From: Chloroflexota bacterium | GTDB lineage: Bacteria; Chloroflexota; Dehalococcoidia; Dehalococcoidales; UBA3254 | Assembly: GCA_017860765.1 (NCBI GenBank) | Contig: JAGDMY010000008.1 | Span: forward strand, 1 to 14,354 | Length of the DNA stretch: 14,354 nt | Direction of reading: 5' to 3' | Program-made: the position numbers and the translations under genes | Part shown: piece after piece, positions 1 through 6,938 of the stretch | Numbering within the stretch: the first letter of the stretch is position 1 | Layout: the number at the start of each line of letters is the position of its first letter | Notes under the pieces: model-generated | What the model was told of the DNA's origin: nothing | Seen by the model: only the letters and a program-made list of their open reading frames with translations | Database searches by the model: none

Positions 1-1
1 T

Positions 2-1096
2 TACGCCTCCTATGTTATTAACGGAGGAATCCCCTATCGTGATTTTGGCTTTGAGTACCCTCCCTTTGCCCTGGTGTTTTTTTTACTGCCCCGGCTTTTG
101 ACGCCCAACTACGGACTTTTTGCCACCTTGTTTGAAATAGAGACCCTGGTTTTTAGCCTGATCGGTCTGTGGTTGACATACCAAATCTCCCGACTCCTGG
201 GTAAAGCCCCCTGGAAAATGTTAACAGTCTATATTCTGGCTATACTGGCTGTCGGACCCATCATAGCCCGGCAGTACGATATCTTTCCCGCTATTATGGT
301 GCTCCTGGCCGTTTACTATTTCGAGACAGGCCGGCATAAGACCAGCTGGGGCATACTGGCGCTGGGGACCTTGACTAAAATCTTTCCGATCGTATTGGCC
401 CCTGTGTTCCTGATATATTACCTTCGCAACCGACTATATAAGCCGATCTGGAGCGGGATCATAACCTTCGCATTGATTAACCTGGTCATCGCAATCCCCT
501 TCTTCACCATCGGGCAAGACGCTATCGCGGGCCTCTTCAAGTATCATGCTATGAGGGGAATCCAGGTAGAAAGCACCTATAGCGCTTTTCTCCTCGCTGC
601 TGAGAAATTAGGCTTGACCAGGGTGACTCTGGTATACAATTTCGGGTCCTGGAATTTGGCCGGTCCTCTGCCGGATATCCTGGCCCAGGTTTCCCCTTAT
701 TTGACGCTATTTGTCCTGCTGGCAGCTTACTGGTACACCTATCGACTCATAACACCCGGGGAAAGCCAATTCTTCAGGATAGGCCCTTTATCTATTCTGG
801 TGATAACACTGGTTTTGATCACCAGCAAAGTCTTATCTCCCCAGTACCCCATCTGGTTGGTCCCGCTTTTTTCTTTAATCCTGAGTCGCTGGCGATACCC
901 CGTTTTAGTTACTTTCATACTAATCGGAGGGTTGACCTACTTCATTTTCCCGGACCAGTATTTAGCTTTGCTCAACCTGCACCCGCTGTTAGTCTTCATC
1001 CTTCTAATTCGAGACTGCCTGATTATCCTGCTGGCCGTACTGGCAGCAACTTCCTTGAATCAAAAAAGAGTCATGGAACAAGTTACTCCTTCTTGA
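2..1096 (+). CDS. GT87-type polytopic glycosyltransferase (5' end cut off)
   Basis: The reading frame is open from base 2 to a TGA at 1094-1096, giving at least 364 residues. The GTG at 74 is inside the gene, because conserved sequence lies before it. At residues 8-21 of the visible part is GGIPYRDFGFEYPP, a motif typical of the first extracytoplasmic loop of GT87/DUF2029 and related GT-C mannosyltransferase-like enzymes. About eight or nine hydrophobic segments follow, separated by short basic loops, and the chain ends in a short polar tail. Family knowledge: these membrane enzymes transfer a sugar from a polyprenyl-phosphate donor to a glycan or lipid on the outer face of the membrane. The actual substrate cannot be read here. 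The missing start should hold the first membrane helix. The gap to def is 81 bases. Confidence 0.72.
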   Translation, partial: YASYVINGGIPYRDFGFEYPPFALVFFLLPRLLTPNYGLFATLFEIETLVFSLIGLWLTYQISRLLGKAPWKMLTVYILAILAVGPIIARQYDIFPAIMVLLAVYYFETGRHKTSWGILALGTLTKIFPIVLAPVFLIYYLRNRLYKPIWSGIITFALINLVIAIPFFTIGQDAIAGLFKYHAMRGIQVESTYSAFLLAAEKLGLTRVTLVYNFGSWNLAGPLPDILAQVSPYLTLFVLLAAYWYTYRLITPGESQFFRIGPLSILVITLVLITSKVLSPQYPIWLVPLFSLILSRWRYPVLVTFILIGGLTYFIFPDQYLALLNLHPLLVFILLIRDCLIILLAVLAATSLNQKRVMEQVTPS

Positions 1097-1118
1097 AGCT
1101 GTACGCAGATGGGGATTT

Positions 1119-1148
1119 TTGTTAAAATTATATGGTCCCGGCGATAAG
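1119..1148 (+). promoter_or_regulatory. weak candidate sigma-A promoter before def
   Basis: A -35-like TTGTTA (1119-1124) is followed after 18 bases by GATAAG (1143-1148). Each hexamer matches the consensus at four of six positions. It lies 30 bases before the deformylase start, so the leader would be short. Read-through from the glycosyltransferase gene is equally possible because no terminator separates them. Confidence 0.22.
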
Positions 1149-1177
1149 GGGTTTCTTGAGTACGTCACGAGGTTAAT

Positions 1178-1669
1178 ATGGCAGTTATTCCAATCCGGAC
1201 GCTTCCTGATCCGGTTTTAAGGCAAAAGGCCAAGAGGGTATCCGGCGCTGACCCTTCTATACATAAGCTCATCTCCAATATGCTGGAAACAATGCATGAG
1301 GCGAAAGGTGTTGGTCTGGCAGCGCCCCAGGTGGGAGTGTCCCTGCGGGTGATCGTGGTTTGCCTGCCGGAGGAGAACTCGGAGGAAATAGTCCTGATCA
1401 ACCCCGAAATAGTTAAGAAGTCCGGCGAGCGTGAAATCGAAGAGAGGTGCCTTAGCGTTCCCGGCTACGCGGGCCAGGTTAAGCGGGCAGTCTCGGTGAC
1501 CGTCAAAGGACGTAATAAGGCCTGGAAAGAGATACGCATTAAAGCCGATGAGCTCTTAGCCCAGGCCCTGGAGCATGAGATCGACCATCTCAATGGGGTC
1601 CTTTATGTTGACCGCGTGGAAAGCCCGGAAAAGCTCACCAAGGTGGAACCGGTCAAAGCCGAGGCCTAG
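1178..1669 (+). CDS. def: peptide deformylase
   Basis: This 163-residue protein removes the formyl group from the N-terminal methionine of new proteins as they leave the ribosome. The three family motifs are present in order: GVGLAAPQ (residues 44-51), ERCLS (89-93) and HEIDH (133-137). Cys91, His133 and His137 would bind the metal, and Glu134 is the catalytic acid/base. The length is normal for a bacterial type 1 enzyme. The ATG at 1178 is preceded by GAGG with a 5-base gap, and the N-terminus (MAVIPIRTLPDPVLR) matches the family start. One oddity is that the usual glycine of EGCLS is arginine here. The gene is followed by tRNA nucleotidyltransferase and secDF, a housekeeping neighbourhood. 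Confidence 0.96.
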   Translation: MAVIPIRTLPDPVLRQKAKRVSGADPSIHKLISNMLETMHEAKGVGLAAPQVGVSLRVIVVCLPEENSEEIVLINPEIVKKSGEREIEERCLSVPGYAGQVKRAVSVTVKGRNKAWKEIRIKADELLAQALEHEIDHLNGVLYVDRVESPEKLTKVEPVKAEA

Positions 1670-1695
1670 TTTAGCCGAGCCGGGGATTGCCTGTT

Positions 1696-1716
1696 CCCCT
1701 CCTATACCAGGAGGGG
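1696..1716 (+). repeat. perfect 8-bp hairpin after def (possible weak terminator)
   Basis: CCCCTCCT (1696-1703) and AGGAGGGG (1709-1716) are exact inverted repeats around a 5-base loop, 27 bases after the def stop codon. The following bases are ATATTTGTG, which is only a poor U-tract, so this may slow or partly stop transcription rather than end it. The right arm contains AGGAGG, but no reading frame starts at a useful distance from it. Confidence 0.4.
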
Positions 1717-1742
1717 ATATTTGTGTCAGGGGATAAAAAACG

Positions 1743-1782
1743 GGATGTCGAAACGCCACATCCGGCGAAATGAATCCGGATG
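1743..1782 (+). promoter_or_regulatory. two overlapping, mutually exclusive hairpins at the nucleotidyltransferase start
   Basis: GGATGT (1743-1748) can pair with ACATCC (1758-1763). CATCCGG (1759-1765) can instead pair with CCGGATG (1776-1782). The shared bases 1759-1763 cannot be in both stems. The second stem would bury the ATG at 1780. This is seen directly in sequence, but its regulatory meaning is inference. It may be chance in a GC-rich leader, and it would matter less if translation begins at the TTG at 1813. Confidence 0.3.
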
Positions 1783-3312
1783 AGGGGTAAAGCCAAAGGC
1801 AGGTCGAACAACTTGTCAAAGAAGATTGAACCAGAAACTTTAGCCATACTGGTGAAAATAGACCGGTTTCTGCAGGAAAAACAGGTTACGGCCTACCTGG
1901 TGGGCGGCTTTGTGCGGGACCTGCTTCTAGGTCGTCGCACTGCGGATATTGACATAGCGGTCGGGGAAGAGGCCTTCAAAATAGGGCCGGAGATGGCCGC
2001 CTTCCTGGGTGGGAAATTCGTAGCACTGGATGCAGAAAATCGGATCGCCAGAGTGGTGCTCTTCAAGTCAGAAGGATCCTCCCCTAGAGAGCAGTGGGAT
2101 ATCGATCTCTCGACCCTGGCCGGAGATATCAAGGCGGACCTGGGCCGGCGGGATTTCACAATTGACGCTATGGCGATTGAGCTCAAAGCACTTATCAAGA
2201 GCTCCTCATTCAGGATCATTGATCCCTTTAAAGGCCGTTCAAATTTGCGGCAAAAGATGATCAGAGCGGTCGGAGAGAGCGTGTTTGAAGATGATCCCGT
2301 TCGCCTGCTGAGGGCAGTCAGGCTGGCAGCAGAACTCGGTTTCAGCGTTGCGACGGAAACCGAAAAAATCGTCCGGCGCAAGGTCTCACTCGTCCAGCGG
2401 GTGGCTGGCGAAAGGATTCGAGAGGAACTCCTGCATCTTCTGTCTTCACCAGAGGCCGGCCATTTCATAAGCTATCTGGATAATTTGGGGCTATTGACAA
2501 CCATCATCCCCGAACTTGAACCTGCCCGCGGCTTCGAGCAACCCAAGGAACATCACTGGGATGTTCTCAACCATTCCCTGGAAACGGTCAGGGCTGTGGG
2601 GTTCTTGCTGAGACAGAGCCCCTGGGAATACGCCCCGGCGCATATTCTCGATGAGGTCCCCTGGTCGGAGGAACTGCGCCAGCACTTCGAGGCCGAGGTT
2701 TCCGCTGGCAGCACCCATGCCTCGCTCCTCAAACTGGCGGCTTTGCTGCACGACATTTCTAAACCGGCGACCAGGATTATCGCCGACAGCCGAATGCGTT
2801 TCTTCGGCCATAACGAGCAAGGGGCGGAGGTAGTGACTGCGGTCCTGGAGAGGCTGCGTTTCAGCAATAAAGAAATAAAGCTAATAGAATTGATGGTTCG
2901 CTATCACATGCGACCCACCCAGATGAGCCATGAGGGGACGCCGAGCAACAGGGCAATTTACCGCTATTTCCGGGATACGGGACTTGCCAGCATCGACATT
3001 CTCTTTTTGAGCCTGGCAGACCATCTGGCAGCCCGGGGACCGGAGCTGGAACCAGATCAGTGGAGATGGCATACCGGGCAGGTCAACTTTCTTCTGGAAG
3101 GATTTTTCCGGGAGAAAAGGGTCATATCTCCCCCGAAGTTGCTGGACGGTCACGATTTAATAAGCCTTTTCGGTCTCAAGCCCGGGCCAGAAATCCGTGA
3201 ACTCCTGGATTTCTTAAAGGAAGCACAGTCTACCGGGGAGGTGACGACGCGAGACGAGGCTTTATATTACGTTAAAAATCGTTTATTATATAGAGAACAA
3301 AACTTGTCCTGA
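1780..3312 (+). CDS. cca: HD-domain tRNA nucleotidyltransferase / poly(A) polymerase family protein
   Basis: The 510-residue protein belongs to the class II nucleotidyltransferases that add CCA, or part of it, to tRNA 3' ends. Visible motifs are VGGFVRDLLLG (41-51), the metal-binding DID (Asp56, Asp58), RRDFTIDAMA (123-132), DPFKG (148-152), EDDPVRLLRAVRLA (170-183) and ERIREELLHLL (211-221). A C-terminal HD phosphohydrolase domain covers about 315-435, with His324-Asp325, His344 and Asp414. HD domains in this family can carry 2',3'-cyclic phosphodiesterase or phosphatase activity. Whether it adds CCA, CC, A or poly(A) cannot be decided by eye. The start is uncertain: the ATG at 1780 lacks a ribosome site, while an in-frame TTG at 1813 has a weak AGG upstream and would trim 11 residues outside the fold. 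Confidence 0.85.
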   Translation: MRGKAKGRSNNLSKKIEPETLAILVKIDRFLQEKQVTAYLVGGFVRDLLLGRRTADIDIAVGEEAFKIGPEMAAFLGGKFVALDAENRIARVVLFKSEGSSPREQWDIDLSTLAGDIKADLGRRDFTIDAMAIELKALIKSSSFRIIDPFKGRSNLRQKMIRAVGESVFEDDPVRLLRAVRLAAELGFSVATETEKIVRRKVSLVQRVAGERIREELLHLLSSPEAGHFISYLDNLGLLTTIIPELEPARGFEQPKEHHWDVLNHSLETVRAVGFLLRQSPWEYAPAHILDEVPWSEELRQHFEAEVSAGSTHASLLKLAALLHDISKPATRIIADSRMRFFGHNEQGAEVVTAVLERLRFSNKEIKLIELMVRYHMRPTQMSHEGTPSNRAIYRYFRDTGLASIDILFLSLADHLAARGPELEPDQWRWHTGQVNFLLEGFFREKRVISPPKLLDGHDLISLFGLKPGPEIRELLDFLKEAQSTGEVTTRDEALYYVKNRLLYREQNLS

Positions 3313-3365
3313 ACCCCGTTGTGTACCCGCGATACTTGATTCAGGAATAGAAAAGTAGGGTGGTT

Positions 3366-4727
3366 ATGCGAAGAAATACTTTGATTTTTATGATTATCCT
3401 GGTGGTCTTTTTTATTGCCGCAGCTATCGTTTTTCCTCTGGGCACCCAGGCTGGCGGCGTACTTGGTGACCGGCCAGTCAGGCTGGGACTTGACCTGAGC
3501 GGTGGCATCCACCTGGTCTATCAGGCCGACCTCTCTCAGGTCCCCGATAATGATAAGGGGTCGGTTATGGAGGCGGAAAAGACCACCATTGCCAGCCGGG
3601 TGGATGTCTTTGGCGTGGTCAATCCCAACATCCAGATACAGGGCACTGATCGACTGGTGGTTGAATTACCCGGCATAAGCGACGTGGAAAAAGCTAAAAG
3701 CATTATCGGGCAGACCAATATCCTGGAGTTTGGCGAGCAGCCTACCGATCCCAACGACCCTGCCATTAAAAAAGAATGGAAGGATGATTATGGTGACTGG
3801 AAGCCAGCTGTGGGTACTGTCAACGGTCAGCAGCTGGAATTAACCAGTGCCTATTTCAAGCAAAACACCTCGTTGGATGTCAATAGCACTACCGGCCAGG
3901 TAGTACTAAACTTTCAATGGGACGATACCGGCACCCAGTTGTTCACACAGATCACAACCCGTCTGGTAGGCAAACAGCTGGGGATTTTCTCAGGCGACCA
4001 ACCCCTGCTGGGTGATGATGGTAAGCCAATAGCTCCGGTGGTGAAAAGTGTGATTTCTGATAGGGGCATCATCGAAGGCCTGAGCCAGCAAGAGGCGACG
4101 CAGTTGTCCAAGCTTCTTAACCTGGGACGTATGCCGGTACCCCTAACCTCTATTTATGAACAAACAGTGTCTCCCGTAGCCGGTGCAAATTTCGTCGATC
4201 TGGCCTTTAAATCGGCCATTATCGGGCTAGTGCTGGTCATTCTTTTCATGATCATTTACTACCGCTTACCAGGTATCATGGCGGCTCTGGCGTTAATATT
4301 TTACGCCTTGATTAACCTGGCTATCTACAAACTCGGCGGAATTACCCTGACCCTGGCAGGGCTGGGAGGTTTCATTGCTTCGTTAGGCATGGCAGTGGAT
4401 GCCAATATCCTTATCTTCGAAAGGATGAAAGAGGAGCTCCGTGCAGGGCGCACCGTGGGAGCGGCTATTGAAGCGGGGTTCAAACGGGCCTGGTCGGCCA
4501 TCTGGGACTGCAACGTGACAACTTTCATTGCCTGCATCATCATGATATGGTTGGGCAGCAGCGTTGTTTCCAGCGGGCTGGTGACCGGTTTCGCTATCAC
4601 CCTCTTCATCGGTGTCGCAGTGAGCATGTTCACTGCCATCACGGTAACTCGGACCCTGTTAAGGCTGTTTATCGGCTCACAACTGGCACAACGGACTGCC
4701 TTATTCACAGTGTTAGGTGGTAAATAA
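3366..4727 (+). CDS. secD: protein translocase subunit SecD
   Basis: SecD pairs with SecF to form a proton-driven membrane machine that pulls preproteins out of the SecYEG channel. From the ATG at 3366 it has 453 residues. The N-terminal membrane helix is at about 6-25, followed by GLDLSGGIHL (41-50) at the start of the P1 base. The large extracytoplasmic P1 region runs to about 270, and five C-terminal helices follow. AVDANILIFERMKEELR (343-359) is the signature, with Asp345 matching the proton-pathway aspartate of the family. An in-frame GTG at 3360 adds two residues. ATG 3366 is preferred because AGGG ends 5 bases before it. The gap to secF is only two bases, so they are co-transcribed and probably translationally coupled. 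SecD is shorter than the E. coli protein, as usual outside Proteobacteria. Confidence 0.96.
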   Translation: MRRNTLIFMIILVVFFIAAAIVFPLGTQAGGVLGDRPVRLGLDLSGGIHLVYQADLSQVPDNDKGSVMEAEKTTIASRVDVFGVVNPNIQIQGTDRLVVELPGISDVEKAKSIIGQTNILEFGEQPTDPNDPAIKKEWKDDYGDWKPAVGTVNGQQLELTSAYFKQNTSLDVNSTTGQVVLNFQWDDTGTQLFTQITTRLVGKQLGIFSGDQPLLGDDGKPIAPVVKSVISDRGIIEGLSQQEATQLSKLLNLGRMPVPLTSIYEQTVSPVAGANFVDLAFKSAIIGLVLVILFMIIYYRLPGIMAALALIFYALINLAIYKLGGITLTLAGLGGFIASLGMAVDANILIFERMKEELRAGRTVGAAIEAGFKRAWSAIWDCNVTTFIACIIMIWLGSSVVSSGLVTGFAITLFIGVAVSMFTAITVTRTLLRLFIGSQLAQRTALFTVLGGK

Positions 4728-4729
4728 AC

Positions 4730-5659
4730 ATGAATATCGTCAATAAGCGCTTGTGGTATTTTCTGATTGCCGGCGTACTATGTATTGTGTGCATTGCCGC
4801 GCTGGCAACACTTGGTTTAAAGACCGGGGTTGAATTCACCAGCGGCTCCATCCTTAATATTTCTTTTGAGAAGCCGGTGGACGAGCTGGCCTTAAGGCAG
4901 GAAATGGATAGGCTGGGTTATACAGACATCATCCTACAGACCGCGGGCAATGCTGGGACTGATTACATCATCCGGACCCCCGCCCTCGATCAAGCCGCCA
5001 AAAACAGCCTGATAGACTCCCTGACCAGTTCTCTGGGTGCTCTCAAGGTAAATGAGTTCGATAATATCTCACCCATGATAGCTTCTGAGACCACCCGCAA
5101 TACCGGGATTGCCGTGGTAGTGGCGGTGGTAGCCATGATGTTGTATATCGCCTTCGCTTTTCGCAAGATGCCAAGCCCATTCAAATATGGTGTCTGTGCC
5201 GTGGTGGGGCTGGGCTTTGATCTGTTGATTGCCCTGGGTGTCTTTTCGATACTGGGCGCCATTCGTACCTGGCAAATAGATCTGATGTTCGTCGCCGGCA
5301 TTCTGGCAATACTGGGTTACAGTATCAATAATACAGTTATTGTCTTCGATCGGATCCGGGAAAATTCCAGGCGGGGTATTAGCCAGGACATTGAAATAGT
5401 CGCCAACACCAGTATCATCGAAACCCTGGGCAGGTCCTGCAACACCAGCTTGACTACTCTCTTCACGCTTTTTGTGCTGGCTTTATTTGTCGGGGCTTCG
5501 ATCCAAAACTTTGTGATTGTCCTCATTATCGGCACCATCTCCGGTGTTTTCACTTCGACCTTCGTCTCTCCGGATCTGTTGGTAGCCTGGCAGAAAAGGG
5601 AGTGGGGTACCTTCTCGGGAAGGGCTAATAACATGGCCACTGCTAAAGCCAAGAGTTAA
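4730..5659 (+). CDS. secF: protein translocase subunit SecF
   Basis: This 309-residue protein is the partner of SecD in the export motor. It has an N-terminal membrane helix (about 9-28), a short P4 extracytoplasmic domain (about 45-120), then five helices. GYSINNTVIVFDRIREN (196-212) is the SecF counterpart of the SecD signature, and RSCNTSLTTL (235-244) is also family-typical. The usual G-x-D-F-x-G-G turn after the first helix reads GVEFTSGS here (33-40), with Asp to Glu and Gly to Ser changes. AGGTGG within the end of secD lies nine bases before the ATG. A strong terminator follows 26 bases after the stop codon, which makes secF the last gene of the + strand unit. Confidence 0.95.
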   Translation: MNIVNKRLWYFLIAGVLCIVCIAALATLGLKTGVEFTSGSILNISFEKPVDELALRQEMDRLGYTDIILQTAGNAGTDYIIRTPALDQAAKNSLIDSLTSSLGALKVNEFDNISPMIASETTRNTGIAVVVAVVAMMLYIAFAFRKMPSPFKYGVCAVVGLGFDLLIALGVFSILGAIRTWQIDLMFVAGILAILGYSINNTVIVFDRIRENSRRGISQDIEIVANTSIIETLGRSCNTSLTTLFTLFVLALFVGASIQNFVIVLIIGTISGVFTSTFVSPDLLVAWQKREWGTFSGRANNMATAKAKS

Positions 5660-5684
5660 ATCCGCGGATTAGTTAAGTAAGATG

Positions 5685-5718
5685 GCGGACCGGCCGAACA
5701 CCGGCCCGCTTTTTTTTT
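5685..5718 (+). terminator. intrinsic terminator after secF
   Basis: GCGG (5685-5688) and CCGG (5690-5693) pair with CCGG (5701-5704) and CCGC (5706-5709), with one A/C mismatch and a 7-base loop. Nine T residues follow directly (5710-5718). This is a textbook intrinsic terminator for the + strand def-cca-secDF region. In the reverse direction the hairpin is not followed by a T-run, so it looks one-directional. Confidence 0.92.
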
Positions 5719-5751
5719 GGGCCAGCAGGGTAGTTGGGCCATAATCCAATT

Positions 5752-6783
5752 TCAAGCTAACTTGTGGACTTCCCGGAGGCGCCGAATCAGATCCCCGATA
5801 TCCAGTGGTGTCTGAGTTCGAGGGGAGGGCCCCAGGGGGTCGGTGATATTAACCTCCCCCAGAAGCACCTTAAAGGTGGCTTGAACGGCAGCGGACAAAG
5901 CCTCCAGATTATAGCCGCCTTCCAGCAGCAAAACCAGACGCTCGCCGCAGATCTCATCGGCCAGCCCCTTTATAAGCTTCACCATCTCGGCAAATCCGGT
6001 GATGCTAACCTGCATGGCGGAAATATTGTCTGCCCAGTGGGCATCAAAGCCGGCGGATACCAGCACAAATTGAGGGTTGAATCTTTTGACGGCCGGGATG
6101 ACTATCTGCTCGTATACCATTTTGTATTCAACATCACCGCAGCCAGCAGGCAGGGGAATATTGATCTTGGTCCCCAGGGCTTCACCCGAGCCGATTTCCT
6201 CGAGGTGCCCGGTACCGGGATACAGAGGGTGCTGGTGCGTTGAAACGTAGAGTACCCGGGGTTCGGTCTCAAAAGCGGCTTGGGTGCCGTTGCCGTGATG
6301 GACATCAAAATCAATAATCGCCAGCCGGTCCAGAGGATATTTTGAGAGCAGGTATCTGGCAGCGATGGCGACGTTATTGAACAGACAAAACCCCATGGCC
6401 CGGTCACGCGTAGCATGATGGCCGGGAGGCCTGACCAGAGCGAAACCCCGTCCCACCTGACCTGACATAACTGCCTCTGCGGCCGCTATCGCTCCACCCG
6501 CAGCGTAAACTGCCGCTTCAAAGGAACCTTGAGAAACCACCGTGTCCGCGTCAATCCAGCCACCCCCTTTCAGCGCCATTGACTGGATATTGTGGATATG
6601 CTGAGCGGAGTGTACCAGGGCTAGTTCAGGCTGAGCCGCAGTCCGGGGCGAGATCGATACCAGCCGGGATAAAACTGAGGACTCCAAAGAGGAGAGCATC
6701 CCTGCCAACCTGCGGGGATTTTCCACATGGTTTCCGGTATCATGCTTCAAATAGACCGGATCATAAACGATACCTACCGCCAT
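5752..6783 (-). CDS. histone-deacetylase-like (AcuC/HDAC family) amidohydrolase
   Basis: A zinc hydrolase of the arginase/deacetylase fold, 343 residues from the ATG at 6783. Longer in-frame starts exist, but AGGAGG sits seven bases before this ATG and the family N-terminus (IVYDPVYLKHDTGNH) begins immediately. The catalytic His pair is at 122-123 (PPGHHA). Zinc ligands are Asp160 and His162 in DFDVHHGNGT and Asp247 in SAGFDAHW. LEGGYN (287-292) supplies the catalytic Tyr291. All catalytic residues appear intact. Bacterial relatives remove acetyl groups from proteins such as acetyl-CoA synthetase, or from acetylpolyamines. The substrate cannot be told here. It is transcribed toward secF and downstream of the pilus operon, but has its own promoter and is separated by a terminator, so it need not be functionally linked to the pili. 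Confidence 0.93.
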   Translation of the reverse strand: MAVGIVYDPVYLKHDTGNHVENPRRLAGMLSSLESSVLSRLVSISPRTAAQPELALVHSAQHIHNIQSMALKGGGWIDADTVVSQGSFEAAVYAAGGAIAAAEAVMSGQVGRGFALVRPPGHHATRDRAMGFCLFNNVAIAARYLLSKYPLDRLAIIDFDVHHGNGTQAAFETEPRVLYVSTHQHPLYPGTGHLEEIGSGEALGTKINIPLPAGCGDVEYKMVYEQIVIPAVKRFNPQFVLVSAGFDAHWADNISAMQVSITGFAEMVKLIKGLADEICGERLVLLLEGGYNLEALSAAVQATFKVLLGEVNITDPLGPSPRTQTPLDIGDLIRRLREVHKLA

Positions 6784-6818
6784 ACCGCAACCTCCTGTAG
6801 CTGTCGATGCAGAAAATG

Positions 6819-6847
6819 ATAATAGCATATTCAGTAAGTGGGGGCAA
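6819..6847 (-). promoter_or_regulatory. sigma-A-like promoter of the deacetylase gene
   Basis: On the - strand, TTGCCC (6847-6842) is followed after exactly 17 bases by TATTAT (6824-6819). Matches to consensus are four of six and five of six. The predicted transcript would start near 6812 and leave a leader of about 30 bases holding AGGAGG. The position right after the pilus-operon terminator makes an independent promoter expected. Confidence 0.6.
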
Positions 6848-6851
6848 ACCA

Positions 6852-6863
6852 GCCCGATCGGGC
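6852..6863. promoter_or_regulatory. perfect 12-bp palindrome upstream of the deacetylase promoter
   Basis: GCCCGATCGGGC reads the same on both strands and ends five bases upstream of the proposed -35 box. It could be a binding site for a dimeric regulator. It could also be incidental, since it lies in the short gap between a terminator and a promoter. Only this one copy was noticed in the window. Confidence 0.3.
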
Positions 6864-6876
6864 ACCGCTCACCCGG

Positions 6877-6912
6877 AAAAAACAGAGCCCCCTCCGAGTT
6901 CGGAGGGGGCTC
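6877..6912 (-). terminator. intrinsic terminator of the type IV pilus operon
   Basis: GAGCCCCCTCCGA (6885-6897) and TCGGAGGGGGCTC (6900-6912) are perfect inverted repeats with only two bases between them. In practice this gives a 12-bp stem with an AGTT/AACT tetraloop. On the - strand the stem is followed by TG and six T residues (6882-6877). It begins 27 bases after the pilT stop codon and so ends the pil transcript. Confidence 0.93.
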
Positions 6913-6938
6913 AGCTTAGATCGGAATAGCAGCCTTCT

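Noticed and set aside
74..76. GTG as the start of the glycosyltransferase
   Set aside because: The GT87-like motif GGIPYRDFGFEYPP lies upstream in the same frame, so the true start is before the window.
1893..2468. - strand frame of 191 codons opposite the nucleotidyltransferase gene
   Set aside because: Serine/arginine-rich composition typical of a reverse-strand shadow, with no ribosome site and no motif. The + strand frame carries all catalytic motifs.
5661..5668. Palindrome TCCGCGGA just after secF
   Set aside because: At 8 bp it is too short to stand out, and it is separate from the clear terminator that follows.
6784..6828. A 15-residue N-terminal extension of the deacetylase (start at 6828)
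   Set aside because: The extension overlaps the proposed -10 box and leader, while AGGAGG is correctly placed for the ATG at 6783, where family similarity begins.
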